Part shown: piece by piece, positions 8,291 to 16,851 of the stretch
How positions within the stretch are numbered: the stretch's first letter is position 1
Layout of the letters: each line of letters starts with the position of its first letter
NCBI GenBank assembly: GCA_947629655.1
Contig: CANREL010000001.1
Span: forward strand, 124,001 to 188,000
Source: an uncultured Bacilli bacterium
GTDB taxonomy: Bacteria > Bacillota_I > Bacilli_A > RF39 > UBA660
Reading direction: 5' to 3'
DNA length: 64,000 nt
Notes under the pieces: generated by a model
Database searches by the model: none
What the model was told of the DNA's origin: nothing
The model's input: only the letters and a program-made list of their open reading frames with translations
Program-made: the position numbers and the translations under genes

Positions 8291-10912
8291 ATGAAGAAAG
8301 TCCTTTTAATAGATGGTAATAATATATTATTTCGCAGTTATTATGCTACTGCATATACAGGTAATATCATGAAAAATAGTAAAGGTTTTCCAACAAATGC
8401 CCTATATGGATTAATCAATATGTTGAATAAGATTATTAATGAAGAAAATCCTGAATATGTCATGATTGCTTTTGATAAGGGGAAAACTTTTAGACATGAA
8501 AAATATGCCGATTATAAAGGTGGTAGAGGAGAAACTCCTGATGAATTGAAACTTCAATTTCCAATTGCTAAACAATTAGTTGAAGCAATGGGATTTAAGT
8601 ATTTTGAAATCGATAATTATGAAGCTGATGATATTATTGGTACCTTTGCTAAAGCTGCTACTTTAAATGATGAATACAACGCTACAATAATATCTAGTGA
8701 TAAAGACCTTTTACAACTCATCAATGATGAAGTTGAAGTAAAATTGTTAAAAACTAATGATGCCATTCGTATGACTAGAGAAGAATTTATTAAAACTTAC
8801 GGCATTGAACCAGCGCGTATGGTTGATTTAAAAGCTCTTATGGGAGATGCAAGTGACAACATTCCCGGTGTCAGTGGTGTTGGTGAAAAGACTGCTTTAA
8901 AACTTTTACAAGAATATGGTACTTTAGGAAATCTATATAATAATATTGAATCCGTTTCTGGTAAACTAAAAGATAAATTGTTAACTGATCGTGATAAAGC
9001 TTTTATGAGCTATGACCTTGCTACTATTTATAAGGATGTTCCAATTGATACTGATTTCTCAAAAATAAAATATACGGGAATTGATACTTTGAGATACATT
9101 GACTTACTCAATGACTTGGAATTTTATTCTTTGATTAAAAAACTTGATATAAAAGAAAATACCATTCGTGAAAATGTCATTGATATTGATTATAAAATAA
9201 TTAACGACATGGATGAAATAACCTTAAAAGATGATTTTTCTATTTATTTAGAATTATTTGGTTACAACTATCACAGATCAGAACCCTTGGGAATATCTAT
9301 TTATAATGGTGATGTTTCATATTACATTCCATTTGAAGTTTTAAAGAAAAATCCTACTATTTTAAATAGTTCTCATAAAAAGAGTACTTATGATTTGAAA
9401 AAATTGATCTATGTCTTATCAAAATATAATTTAACTGTTTCAAATGTTGATTTTGATATGATGGTAGCGTCATATATATTAAATCAAACTGTTAAAGATG
9501 ATATTTCTTATCTCATGAATAATAATGGTTATACTATTGATTTCTATGAAAAAGAATTTGGTAGTGCTGCTAAACTAACTATGCCAGATATTGAAGTAAT
9601 AGCTAAAAATGCTTGTTTAAAAGCCAAGTTTATTTATGATGCGAAAGATGAATTTATAAAAAAATTGGAAGAAGAAAAAGATTTAAATCTTTTTGAAAAA
9701 TTGGAAATGCCATTAGTTGAAGTTCTAGCTGATATGGAAATTACTGGTATTAGAGTCAATCGCGATTATTTGACCAAAATAGGAGAAGAATTAAAAGATA
9801 GAACTGATTCCATTTCGAAAGAAATATATGCGATGAGTGGATGTGAATTCAATATTTCTTCACCAAAACAATTAGGTGATGTCTTATTTGATCAATTAAA
9901 AATTCCTTATCCTAAGAGAATGAAAAAAGATGGTGAACGAAATAAATATTTGACTAGTAAAGAGATTTTGGATAAAATTCGTCATTATCATCCCATTGTT
10001 GATTTAGTTGAAGAATATCGCATGGTTACTAAATTGTATAATACTTATATTGCTGGATTAATTGATGAGATTGAAGAAGATGGTAAAATTCATACTTGTT
10101 TTAATCAAACTTTGACGAGAACGGGAAGACTTTCTTCATCAAATCCTAATTTACAGAACATTCCTGTTCGTACTGAAGAGGGAAAAATAATTAGAAAAGC
10201 TTTTGTACCAGAAGAAGATTCAATTCTTTTATCGAGTGATTATTCGCAAATTGAACTTCGTGTTTTTGCGCACATGTCAAATGCTACTAACATGATTGAA
10301 GCTTTTAAACATGGTTTTGATATTCATGCTAAAACCGCTAGTGACATCTTTGGAGTTCCGATTGATAAAGTTGATTCCAATATGCGTCGTCAAGCTAAAG
10401 CTGTCAATTTTGGAATTCTTTATGGTATTAGTAGTTTTGGACTTAGTGAAGATTTAAATATCGATATTGTCAGTGCTAAAAAATTTATTGATAACTATTT
10501 AGACACTTTTCCAAGTATTCGTGATTTCATGGATGAGATAGTTGAAAATGCACATCGCGATGGTTATGTCAAAACGATAATGAATCGTAAGAGAATCATT
10601 GATGAATTGAATAATAAGAATTACATGATTCGTCAAAGCGGCGAAAGAATGGCAAAGAATACACCTATTCAAGGAAGTGCTGCTGATATTTTGAAAAAGG
10701 CTATGATTGAGATCTATCAAGAATTTAAAAAGCGTAAGTTAAAGAGTAAGATGCTCATTCAAGTACATGATGAATTGGTGTTTAATGTCTTAAAAGAAGA
10801 AGAGGAAGAAGTAGAGAAAATCGTTGTTGACATCATGGAGAATACTTATAAATTAAATGTTCCTTTAGTTGTCGATGTCAATAAGGGAAATGATTGGTAT
10901 GAAGCTAAGTAG
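8291..10912 (+). CDS. polA: DNA polymerase I
   Basis: Family A polymerase of 873 residues for Okazaki-fragment processing and repair synthesis. The N-terminal third is a 5'-nuclease domain (IDGNNILFRSYYA; DNYEADDIIGT; GDASDNIPGVSGVGEKTA). The middle region has the 3'-5' exonuclease fold but lacks the usual acidic DxE of Exo I (it reads SIYLELFG), so proofreading is probably lost, as in Bacillus-type enzymes. The polymerase motifs are intact: A DYSQIELR near 650, B RRQAKAVNFGILYG near 698, C VHDEL near 827. The ATG at 8291 sits 6 bases after GGTGAT; a GTG within that ribosome site is not the likely start. mutM follows 15 bases later, making a repair operon. Confidence 0.96.
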   Translation: MKKVLLIDGNNILFRSYYATAYTGNIMKNSKGFPTNALYGLINMLNKIINEENPEYVMIAFDKGKTFRHEKYADYKGGRGETPDELKLQFPIAKQLVEAMGFKYFEIDNYEADDIIGTFAKAATLNDEYNATIISSDKDLLQLINDEVEVKLLKTNDAIRMTREEFIKTYGIEPARMVDLKALMGDASDNIPGVSGVGEKTALKLLQEYGTLGNLYNNIESVSGKLKDKLLTDRDKAFMSYDLATIYKDVPIDTDFSKIKYTGIDTLRYIDLLNDLEFYSLIKKLDIKENTIRENVIDIDYKIINDMDEITLKDDFSIYLELFGYNYHRSEPLGISIYNGDVSYYIPFEVLKKNPTILNSSHKKSTYDLKKLIYVLSKYNLTVSNVDFDMMVASYILNQTVKDDISYLMNNNGYTIDFYEKEFGSAAKLTMPDIEVIAKNACLKAKFIYDAKDEFIKKLEEEKDLNLFEKLEMPLVEVLADMEITGIRVNRDYLTKIGEELKDRTDSISKEIYAMSGCEFNISSPKQLGDVLFDQLKIPYPKRMKKDGERNKYLTSKEILDKIRHYHPIVDLVEEYRMVTKLYNTYIAGLIDEIEEDGKIHTCFNQTLTRTGRLSSSNPNLQNIPVRTEEGKIIRKAFVPEEDSILLSSDYSQIELRVFAHMSNATNMIEAFKHGFDIHAKTASDIFGVPIDKVDSNMRRQAKAVNFGILYGISSFGLSEDLNIDIVSAKKFIDNYLDTFPSIRDFMDEIVENAHRDGYVKTIMNRKRIIDELNNKNYMIRQSGERMAKNTPIQGSAADILKKAMIEIYQEFKKRKLKSKMLIQVHDELVFNVLKEEEEEVEKIVVDIMENTYKLNVPLVVDVNKGNDWYEAK

Positions 10913-10927
10913 AAAGAAGGAATAAAT

Positions 10928-11761
10928 ATGCCTGAATTGCCTGAAGTAGAAACGGTAAAAGAGACTTTGAAAAGAAAAGTGTTGGGAAAGACCATTGCTG
11001 ATGTTGTAGTCATGTATCCCAATATCATTGAAAATGTTGATAGTGATACTTTTTGTAAAAAATTAAAAGGTCAAAAGATAAAAGATATTACTCGTCGTGG
11101 TAAATGGTTAATTTTTCACTTAGATAATTGTTATTTATTATCTCATTTGCGCATGGAGGGAAAATATTTTTTGAAAAGCATTAGTGATGAGATAACTAAA
11201 CATCAACACGTCATCTTCAATTTTACTGATGGAACGTCTCTTCGCTATAATGATACCCGTAAATTTGGTCGCATGCATCTAGTTGATTTAGATAAATTGG
11301 AAGAATCAAAACCGATGCAAGAATTGGGTTTAGAACCATGGGATAAAAATTTGACTTCTAAATATTTAGAGGAAAAGTATAAAACTAAAAAATTACCGAT
11401 TAAAACAGTTATTCTTGATCAGAGTATCATTACTGGTATTGGGAATATTTATGCTGATGAAATATTGTTTTTAAGTAATATCAATCCTTATACTCCATGT
11501 AATAGTCTTAAGAAAAAAGACTTAGATAATATCATTGAGAATACTAAAAAAACTTTAGAAAAGGCCATTAGTGAAGGTGGAACAACTATTCGTAGTTATA
11601 CATCTGATGAGGGAATAACAGGATTGTTTCAAAATAATTTATTTGTCCATTGTCGTGAAAATGAAGATTGTTTAATATGTAAATCTAAGATAGAGAAAAC
11701 GCGCATTGGTGGAAGGGGGACATATTTTTGTCCAAAATGTCAAAAAGAACGCAAGATATGA
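10928..11761 (+). CDS. mutM: Formamidopyrimidine-DNA glycosylase
   Basis: Bifunctional glycosylase/AP lyase of 277 residues that removes 8-oxoguanine and FaPy lesions. It begins MPELPEVET, which supplies the N-terminal Pro nucleophile and catalytic Glu. Further family marks are the conserved Lys-containing loop near SHLRMEGKY, the helix-two-turn-helix DQSIITGIGNIYADEILF, and a C-terminal zinc finger (C..C 16 residues before C..C, with GGRGTYFCPKCQ). Full length for the family. It sits between polA and truB. Its last codon overlaps the truB start (ATGA), indicating coupled translation. Confidence 0.97.
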   Translation: MPELPEVETVKETLKRKVLGKTIADVVVMYPNIIENVDSDTFCKKLKGQKIKDITRRGKWLIFHLDNCYLLSHLRMEGKYFLKSISDEITKHQHVIFNFTDGTSLRYNDTRKFGRMHLVDLDKLEESKPMQELGLEPWDKNLTSKYLEEKYKTKKLPIKTVILDQSIITGIGNIYADEILFLSNINPYTPCNSLKKKDLDNIIENTKKTLEKAISEGGTTIRSYTSDEGITGLFQNNLFVHCRENEDCLICKSKIEKTRIGGRGTYFCPKCQKERKI

Positions 11762-12615
11762 ATGGATTAATTGTTGTCAACAAAGAAAGAGATTGGACTA
11801 GTCGTGATGTCGTCAACAAGATAAGTTCTATTTTTGATACTCCTAGAGTTGGACATACTGGAACATTAGACCCCCTAGCGACCGGTGTTTTAGTGATAGC
11901 GATTGGTGAAGGTTTAAAATTAGTTGATTTACTCAGTTGTGATACCAAAGAATATGTTGCTACAGTAGCTTTGGGATTTCTTACTGATACCTTAGACATT
12001 ACTGGTAACGTCATTGAAAAAAAGGATTTTAAAATTGATCGTGAAGAAATTATTAAAGTTTTAAATAGTTTTTTAGGTAAGAGTATTCAAGAAGTTCCTC
12101 TTTACTCATCTGTTAAAGTAAATGGTAAAAGACTTTATGACTATGCTCGAAATAATTTACCAGTTGTTTTGCCCAAAAGAGAAATAGAGATATATAAAAT
12201 TGAATTATTAGATACTAGTTGTGATACTTTTACTTTTAAAGTATCAGTTAGTAAAGGAACCTATATAAGAAGTTTAATTCGCGATATTGGTAAGAAATTG
12301 GATATTCCTTGTACGATGAAAGGCCTTCATCGAACCCGTCAAGGACAATTTTCTATTGCTGATAGTCATTCTATCAAAGACATCGAAAATGGTGATTTTA
12401 AATTGATTTCATTTTATGATGCCTTATCATTCTTACCGATGATTGAAGTTGATGATTATTTAGAGAAAAAAATAAAAAATGGCCGTATTTTAGAAAATAG
12501 ATATGAAGATGAAAGGATTGTTTTCGTAAATAGTAAAAAAGAAGTTTTAGCTATTTATGAGGTCTATAAAAAAGATGTGACCAAAGTAAAACCTTTAAAA
12601 GTCTTTAATTTATGA
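11758..12615 (+). CDS. truB: tRNA pseudouridine-55 synthase
   Basis: Converts U55 of the T-loop of tRNAs to pseudouridine. The protein begins MNGLIVVNKERDWTS, as TruB proteins usually do, and carries the catalytic Asp in VGHTGTLDPLATGVL. The later SKGTYIRSLIRDIG block is also typical. About 285 residues, with a short C-terminal PUA-like region. The ATG at 11758 overlaps the mutM stop as ATGA; upstream in-frame TTG and ATG codons lie within mutM and lack a better ribosome site. In many Bacillota truB neighbours rbfA and ribF. Here it instead follows polA-mutM, and no ribF is seen. Confidence 0.95.
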   Translation: MNGLIVVNKERDWTSRDVVNKISSIFDTPRVGHTGTLDPLATGVLVIAIGEGLKLVDLLSCDTKEYVATVALGFLTDTLDITGNVIEKKDFKIDREEIIKVLNSFLGKSIQEVPLYSSVKVNGKRLYDYARNNLPVVLPKREIEIYKIELLDTSCDTFTFKVSVSKGTYIRSLIRDIGKKLDIPCTMKGLHRTRQGQFSIADSHSIKDIENGDFKLISFYDALSFLPMIEVDDYLEKKIKNGRILENRYEDERIVFVNSKKEVLAIYEVYKKDVTKVKPLKVFNL

Positions 12616-12647
12616 TAATATTTTTAAAAATAAAGTGACTTTATGTA

Positions 12648-12676
12648 TTGAAAAAAAACTTGTATTGAGATAAAAT
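12648..12676 (+). promoter_or_regulatory. Promoter of the hisS-aspS T-box transcript
   Basis: TTGAAA at 12648-12653, a 17-base spacer and TAAAAT at 12671-12676. Transcription would begin near 12683, about 220 bases ahead of hisS. Confidence 0.7.
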
Positions 12677-12682
12677 ACAAGT

Positions 12683-12880
12683 AACTTCTATTTGAGAAGA
12701 GTAGGTATATTTCATATTCTTAGAGAGAACGAGTTTTGGTGAAATTGTTCATTATGGATGTATTGAAGACACTCATGTTACTTAGAAGCGTGTAATCGCG
12801 TTAAGATTTTGAGCATTAATTAATGGAATTAAGGTGGCACCACGAATAATATTCGTCCTTATGTGGTAGTCATCTTTTTA
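12683..12880 (+). promoter_or_regulatory. T-box riboswitch controlling hisS-aspS
   Basis: The untranslated leader contains the hallmark T-box AAGGTGGCACCACG (12831-12844), with the matching CGTCCTT at 12854-12860 to form the antiterminator. The stem I apical motif GGTGAAA lies near 12738, and a specifier region GAA-GAC-ACTC lies at 12765-12774. The codon after GAA is GAC (Asp, 12768-12770), overlapped by CAC (His, 12770-12772). The antiterminator bulge reads TGGC, which complements GCCA, fitting a tRNA with discriminator G. A competing ACCAC/GTGGT stem (12839-12867) ahead of a T-rich run near 12875 could be the terminator, but this arm is weak. Uncharged tRNA should raise expression. The start codon of hisS follows an AGGAGG site. 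Confidence 0.88.
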
Positions 12881-12904
12881 TTTTATAGGTTAGGAGGAAA
12901 GAAT

Positions 12905-14227
12905 ATGTTAATTAAACCAAAAGGAACACACGATATTTATGGCTTAGAAGCTAAAAAATGGAATTATGTCAATGGTGTCATTGCTGATTTGATGAGCAAG
13001 TATAATTATGACTATATTCGTACACCAATTTTTGAAGCGAGTGAAGTATTCCATCGTGGTGTTGGTGAAACAACTGATATAGTTACTAAAGAAACCTATG
13101 ATTTTGTTGATCGTGGTGATCGCAATATGACTCTACGTCCTGAGGGAACAGCTGGTGTGGTCAGAAGTTATATCGAAAATAAAATGTATGGTGATGCCGT
13201 TCAACCAACGAAAGTTTATTACAATGGAACGATGTATCGTTATGAACGTCCACAGTCTGGAAGAGATCGTGAACTTACCCAATTTGGAGTTGAAGTTTTA
13301 GGTTGTGATGAAGCTATCATCGATGCTGAAGTAATTTCAATCCCTGTCAATTTGTTCAAGACATTGGGTTTACAAGAAGTTAAAGTAAACATTAATACTT
13401 TGGGAGATAAAGAATCACGTGATAATTATCGCCGCGCTTTAATCGATTATTTCAAACCACATATCAATTGTTTATGTGAAGATTGTCAAGAACGTTATCA
13501 AAAGAATCCGTTGCGCATCCTTGATTGTAAGGTTGATGCTGATAGCGAAATTATCAAAAATGCCCCAATAACAATTGATTATTTGAATGAAGAGAGTAAG
13601 AAAAGATTTGATGAAGTTAAAAAATATTTAACTCTTCTAGAGGTTGATTATGAAGTTAATACGCGCTTAGTGCGTGGTCTTGATTATTATAATCACACTG
13701 TATTTGAAATTGAAGCTAAAGTTGATGGATTCGGTTCAAATAATGTTTTAGCTGGTGGGGGAAGATATAATGGTCTTGTTGACTTACTTGGTGGTCCACC
13801 AACTCCGGGAATTGGATTTGCTCTTGGCATGGGACGTCTCATGATGGCTCTTGATTTAGAGAAAATTGCTCTTCCCATCGATGATGGATTAGATGCTTAT
13901 ATCATGTATGTCTCACAGAGTGAAAAAGAATATGCCATGAGTCTTGCCCAAGACTTGCGCATGAACGGATATAAAGTCGATATGGAATATATGGGTCGCA
14001 GTTTGAAGAGTCAATTCAAACAAGCTGATCGTTTGAAGAGTAGACATTTAATTATTTTAAATGAAGAAGAGATGCAAAATGATGTCATCAAGATAAAAGA
14101 TAACGTGACTAAAGAAGAAACTTTAGTGGGAATAGATTATATCTTATACTATTTTGAAGAAAAGACATCATTAGAAGAAGTGTCTGATAAAGACTTAGAG
14201 AAATATTTAGAAAAAGAAGAAGAATAG
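12905..14227 (+). CDS. hisS: Histidyl-tRNA synthetase
   Basis: Class II synthetase of 440 residues that charges tRNA-His. It opens with KPKGTHDIYG and has motif 2 around RYERPQSGRDRELTQFGVE and TLRPEGTAG. The histidine-specific RGLDYYNHTVFEI block follows, then GGGRYNGLVDLLGGPPTPGIGFALGMGR (motif 3) and an anticodon-binding domain at the C-terminus. The start at 12905 follows GTTAGGAGGAAAGAAT; a longer frame running upstream into the T-box is not plausible. aspS begins 10 bases after its stop, the order usual in Bacilli, and both are served by the T-box leader. Confidence 0.97.
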   Translation: MLIKPKGTHDIYGLEAKKWNYVNGVIADLMSKYNYDYIRTPIFEASEVFHRGVGETTDIVTKETYDFVDRGDRNMTLRPEGTAGVVRSYIENKMYGDAVQPTKVYYNGTMYRYERPQSGRDRELTQFGVEVLGCDEAIIDAEVISIPVNLFKTLGLQEVKVNINTLGDKESRDNYRRALIDYFKPHINCLCEDCQERYQKNPLRILDCKVDADSEIIKNAPITIDYLNEESKKRFDEVKKYLTLLEVDYEVNTRLVRGLDYYNHTVFEIEAKVDGFGSNNVLAGGGRYNGLVDLLGGPPTPGIGFALGMGRLMMALDLEKIALPIDDGLDAYIMYVSQSEKEYAMSLAQDLRMNGYKVDMEYMGRSLKSQFKQADRLKSRHLIILNEEEMQNDVIKIKDNVTKEETLVGIDYILYYFEEKTSLEEVSDKDLEKYLEKEEE

Positions 14228-14237
14228 AGGTAATGAC

Positions 14238-15977
14238 ATGAAAACACATATGAATACAGATTTTAATATCAAGAATGTTAATGAAGAAGTAACACTTTAT
14301 GGATGGGTTCAAAAAAAGCGTGATTTGGGTGGACTTACTTTTATCGATTTACGCGATCGTAGTGGTATCATCCAACTAGTTGTAAGACCTGATGATAAAT
14401 GTCATGAATTAGCTGCAACTTTAAAGAGTGAAGCTGTTATAAAAGTCGTTGGAACAATTTCTGAAAGAGAGAGTAAGAATAGTAAAATTCCAACTGGTGA
14501 AATAGAAGTATTAGTTAAAGATATGGAATTGATCAATAATAGTATTGATATTCCTTTTGAGATATCTAAGGATACGACAGCTCTTGAAGATACGAGATTG
14601 AAGTATCGCTATTTAGATATTCGTCGTGAAAATATTAAAGATAATTTGATCTTGCGTCATCGAGTTACGATGATTGTACGTAATTTCCTTTCCAAATTGG
14701 GATTTATTGAAGTAGAAACACCAATTCTATGCAAATCAACTCCTGAAGGAGCACGTGATTATTTAGTACCTTCTCGTATCTCTAATGGTAAGTTTTATGC
14801 TTTGCCACAATCTCCACAGATATATAAACAACTTTTGATGATTGGTGGTATGGAAAAGTATTTCCAAATCGCTCGTTGTTTCCGTGATGAAGATTTAAGA
14901 GCTGATCGTCAACCAGAATTTACCCAAATAGATATTGAAATGAGTTTTATTGAAGAAGAAGATATTTGGAATGTTGTCGAAGAGATGATGAAAGAAATAT
15001 TTAAAGAAATCAAAGGAGTCAACTTAGATAAATTCGTAAGACTTACTTACAATGAATGTATGCGTCGTTTTGGTAGTGATAAACCTGATACGCGTTTTGC
15101 AATGGAACTACAAGACATAACTGATATCTTTGCAAATACTACTTTTGAAATATTTAAAAATATTATTAGTGATAATGGTATCATCAACTGTTTAGTTGTT
15201 AAGAATGCCAGTGACAAATATTCTCGTAAAGACTTAGATAAATTGAATGATTTTGTCAAGATATATAAAGCTAAAGCTCTATCATTCTTAAAGTATAATG
15301 CTAATGAGTTAACAGGTTCTATTGCTAAAGTATTGAGCTCTGAAGAAAAGAACGACTTGATTGAAAAGTTATCTCTTGAAGAGAATGACTTAGTCTTAAT
15401 CGTTGCTGATCAAGCAAAAATTGTTAGACCAGCCCTTGGTGCTCTACGTAGTAAACTAGGACATGAATTGAATTTAATCGATACCTCTAAGTACAATTTC
15501 TTATGGGTTACGGAGTTCCCAATGTTTGAATTTTCTGAAGAAGAAAATCGTTATGTAGCTGCTCATCATCCATTTACTTCTCCAAGAGTAGAAGATGTTG
15601 ATAAATTGTTAACTGATAAAGCTAATTGTTATTCACGAGCATATGACCTCGTTTTAAATGGTTATGAATTACTTAGTGGTTCAATTCGTATTCATGATAG
15701 CATCATGCAGAAAAAAGTATTTGAAGCTATCGGTTTAACTGATGAAGAAGCTAAGATGAAATTTGGCTTTTTCTTAGATGCCTTTAAGTATGGAGCTCCT
15801 CCTCATGGTGGAGTAGGTATTGGTTTAGAAAGACTTATCATGATTCTTGCTGATACTGAAAATATTCGTGATGTTGTCGCTTTCCCTAAGACAGCTAGTG
15901 CTTCATGCCTAATGACGGAAGCTCCTAATATTGTCGATGAAAAACAATTGAACGAATTGGGAATAAAAATTAAATAA
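14238..15977 (+). CDS. aspS: Aspartyl-tRNA synthetase
   Basis: Class IIb synthetase of 579 residues of the bacterial type. It has an N-terminal OB-fold anticodon domain (VTLYGWVQKKRDLGGLTFIDLRDR), motif 1, motif 2 (YFQIARCFRDEDLRADRQPEFTQ), a GAD insertion domain, and motif 3 (GIGLERLIMIL). Length is normal for the bacterial form. A missing GatCAB cannot be judged here, so discriminating versus non-discriminating specificity is not assigned. Co-transcribed with hisS. The transcript ends at a hairpin shared with the convergent hydrolase. Confidence 0.97.
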   Translation: MKTHMNTDFNIKNVNEEVTLYGWVQKKRDLGGLTFIDLRDRSGIIQLVVRPDDKCHELAATLKSEAVIKVVGTISERESKNSKIPTGEIEVLVKDMELINNSIDIPFEISKDTTALEDTRLKYRYLDIRRENIKDNLILRHRVTMIVRNFLSKLGFIEVETPILCKSTPEGARDYLVPSRISNGKFYALPQSPQIYKQLLMIGGMEKYFQIARCFRDEDLRADRQPEFTQIDIEMSFIEEEDIWNVVEEMMKEIFKEIKGVNLDKFVRLTYNECMRRFGSDKPDTRFAMELQDITDIFANTTFEIFKNIISDNGIINCLVVKNASDKYSRKDLDKLNDFVKIYKAKALSFLKYNANELTGSIAKVLSSEEKNDLIEKLSLEENDLVLIVADQAKIVRPALGALRSKLGHELNLIDTSKYNFLWVTEFPMFEFSEEENRYVAAHHPFTSPRVEDVDKLLTDKANCYSRAYDLVLNGYELLSGSIRIHDSIMQKKVFEAIGLTDEEAKMKFGFFLDAFKYGAPPHGGVGIGLERLIMILADTENIRDVVAFPKTASASCLMTEAPNIVDEKQLNELGIKIK

Positions 15978-15981
15978 AAAG

Positions 15982-16008
15982 AAACCTATCTCATGATAGG
16001 TTTTTTAA
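15982..16008. terminator. Bidirectional terminator between aspS and the hydrolase
   Basis: A 9-bp stem AAACCTATC/GATAGGTTT with a 4-base loop and a T run serves both converging genes. Confidence 0.85.
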
Positions 16009-16761
16009 ATACTCTAAAATTATTTTATTGACGTAATAAGCACGATCTAAATAAGGAAAATGTCCACTTTTAGGAATGACGACCATTCCTGAATTCTTGA
16101 TGTTTTTATTTATGAAATACCCATCTTTTAGAGGAACATCTCTATCCAGTTCTCCCCATATTATTAAAGTATCCGCATCAATCAAAGATATATCGTTTCT
16201 CTGATCAAAATTGACGATATTGATAAAAGTTTTTCTAATATTGTTACTAAGAGCTGAATAATCACTTGATCCAAATATTTTTATCAGTTTTTCTAAATAG
16301 TAATTTCTAATTTTTTTAGGGAGAACAACGCCTAATTTCTTTAACATTTTATAAATCTTTTCTTTTATTTTTTTATAAAATTTCTTCTTTGGTTTTATCC
16401 CAGCAATATCTATTAAAATTAAGTTTTTGATTCCTATATCATGATGATTTTTAAAAAGATCAATCACAATTCTTCCACCAAAAGAATGAGCGATTACAAT
16501 TGGATCAGTAATGTTTTTAATGGTGATGAAATCACGAATTAGAGTAGAGTAATCATTAATGTCTAAATCACGATTTGGAAAAGAACTTTTACCGAAACCC
16601 GGATAATCTAAAATATAAATAGTAAAGTCTTCTTTTAAAATGCTGATCAAGTAATTAAAAGTTAATCTGTTATCTCCCCATCCTGGTAATATCAATATGT
16701 TTTTATCACCATTACCATGTTTTTCATAATATATTGTAAAGTCATTTACAGAAAATTTCAT
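15991..16761 (-). CDS. Alpha/beta-hydrolase
   Basis: Cytoplasmic alpha/beta-hydrolase fold protein of 256 residues. Visible are the oxyanion-side LPGWGDN, the nucleophile elbow AHSFGG, the acid in LIIWGELDRDVPL and the catalytic His in SGHFPYLD, so the triad is complete. A basic Lys-rich lid region lies between the elbow and the acid. The substrate cannot be named: the family includes esterases, haloperoxidase-like enzymes and MenH relatives. It is a stand-alone minus-strand gene, with a good Shine-Dalgarno (AGGTGAAG) ahead of its ATG. Confidence 0.85.
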   Translation of the reverse strand: MKFSVNDFTIYYEKHGNGDKNILILPGWGDNRLTFNYLISILKEDFTIYILDYPGFGKSSFPNRDLDINDYSTLIRDFITIKNITDPIVIAHSFGGRIVIDLFKNHHDIGIKNLILIDIAGIKPKKKFYKKIKEKIYKMLKKLGVVLPKKIRNYYLEKLIKIFGSSDYSALSNNIRKTFINIVNFDQRNDISLIDADTLIIWGELDRDVPLKDGYFINKNIKNSGMVVIPKSGHFPYLDRAYYVNKIILEYLKNLS

Positions 16762-16818
16762 AACTTCACCTAATATAAATTATGAGAATTAAAAAATGTT
16801 GTTAATAAATTTTAAGTT

Positions 16819-16827
16819 TGTTATAAT
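16819..16827 (+). promoter_or_regulatory. Extended -10 promoter of pyk
   Basis: TGTTATAAT is 25 bases ahead of the chosen pyk start, without an obvious -35 box. Confidence 0.6.
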
Positions 16828-16851
16828 TAACTAGGATAGAGGATGGTAAAA

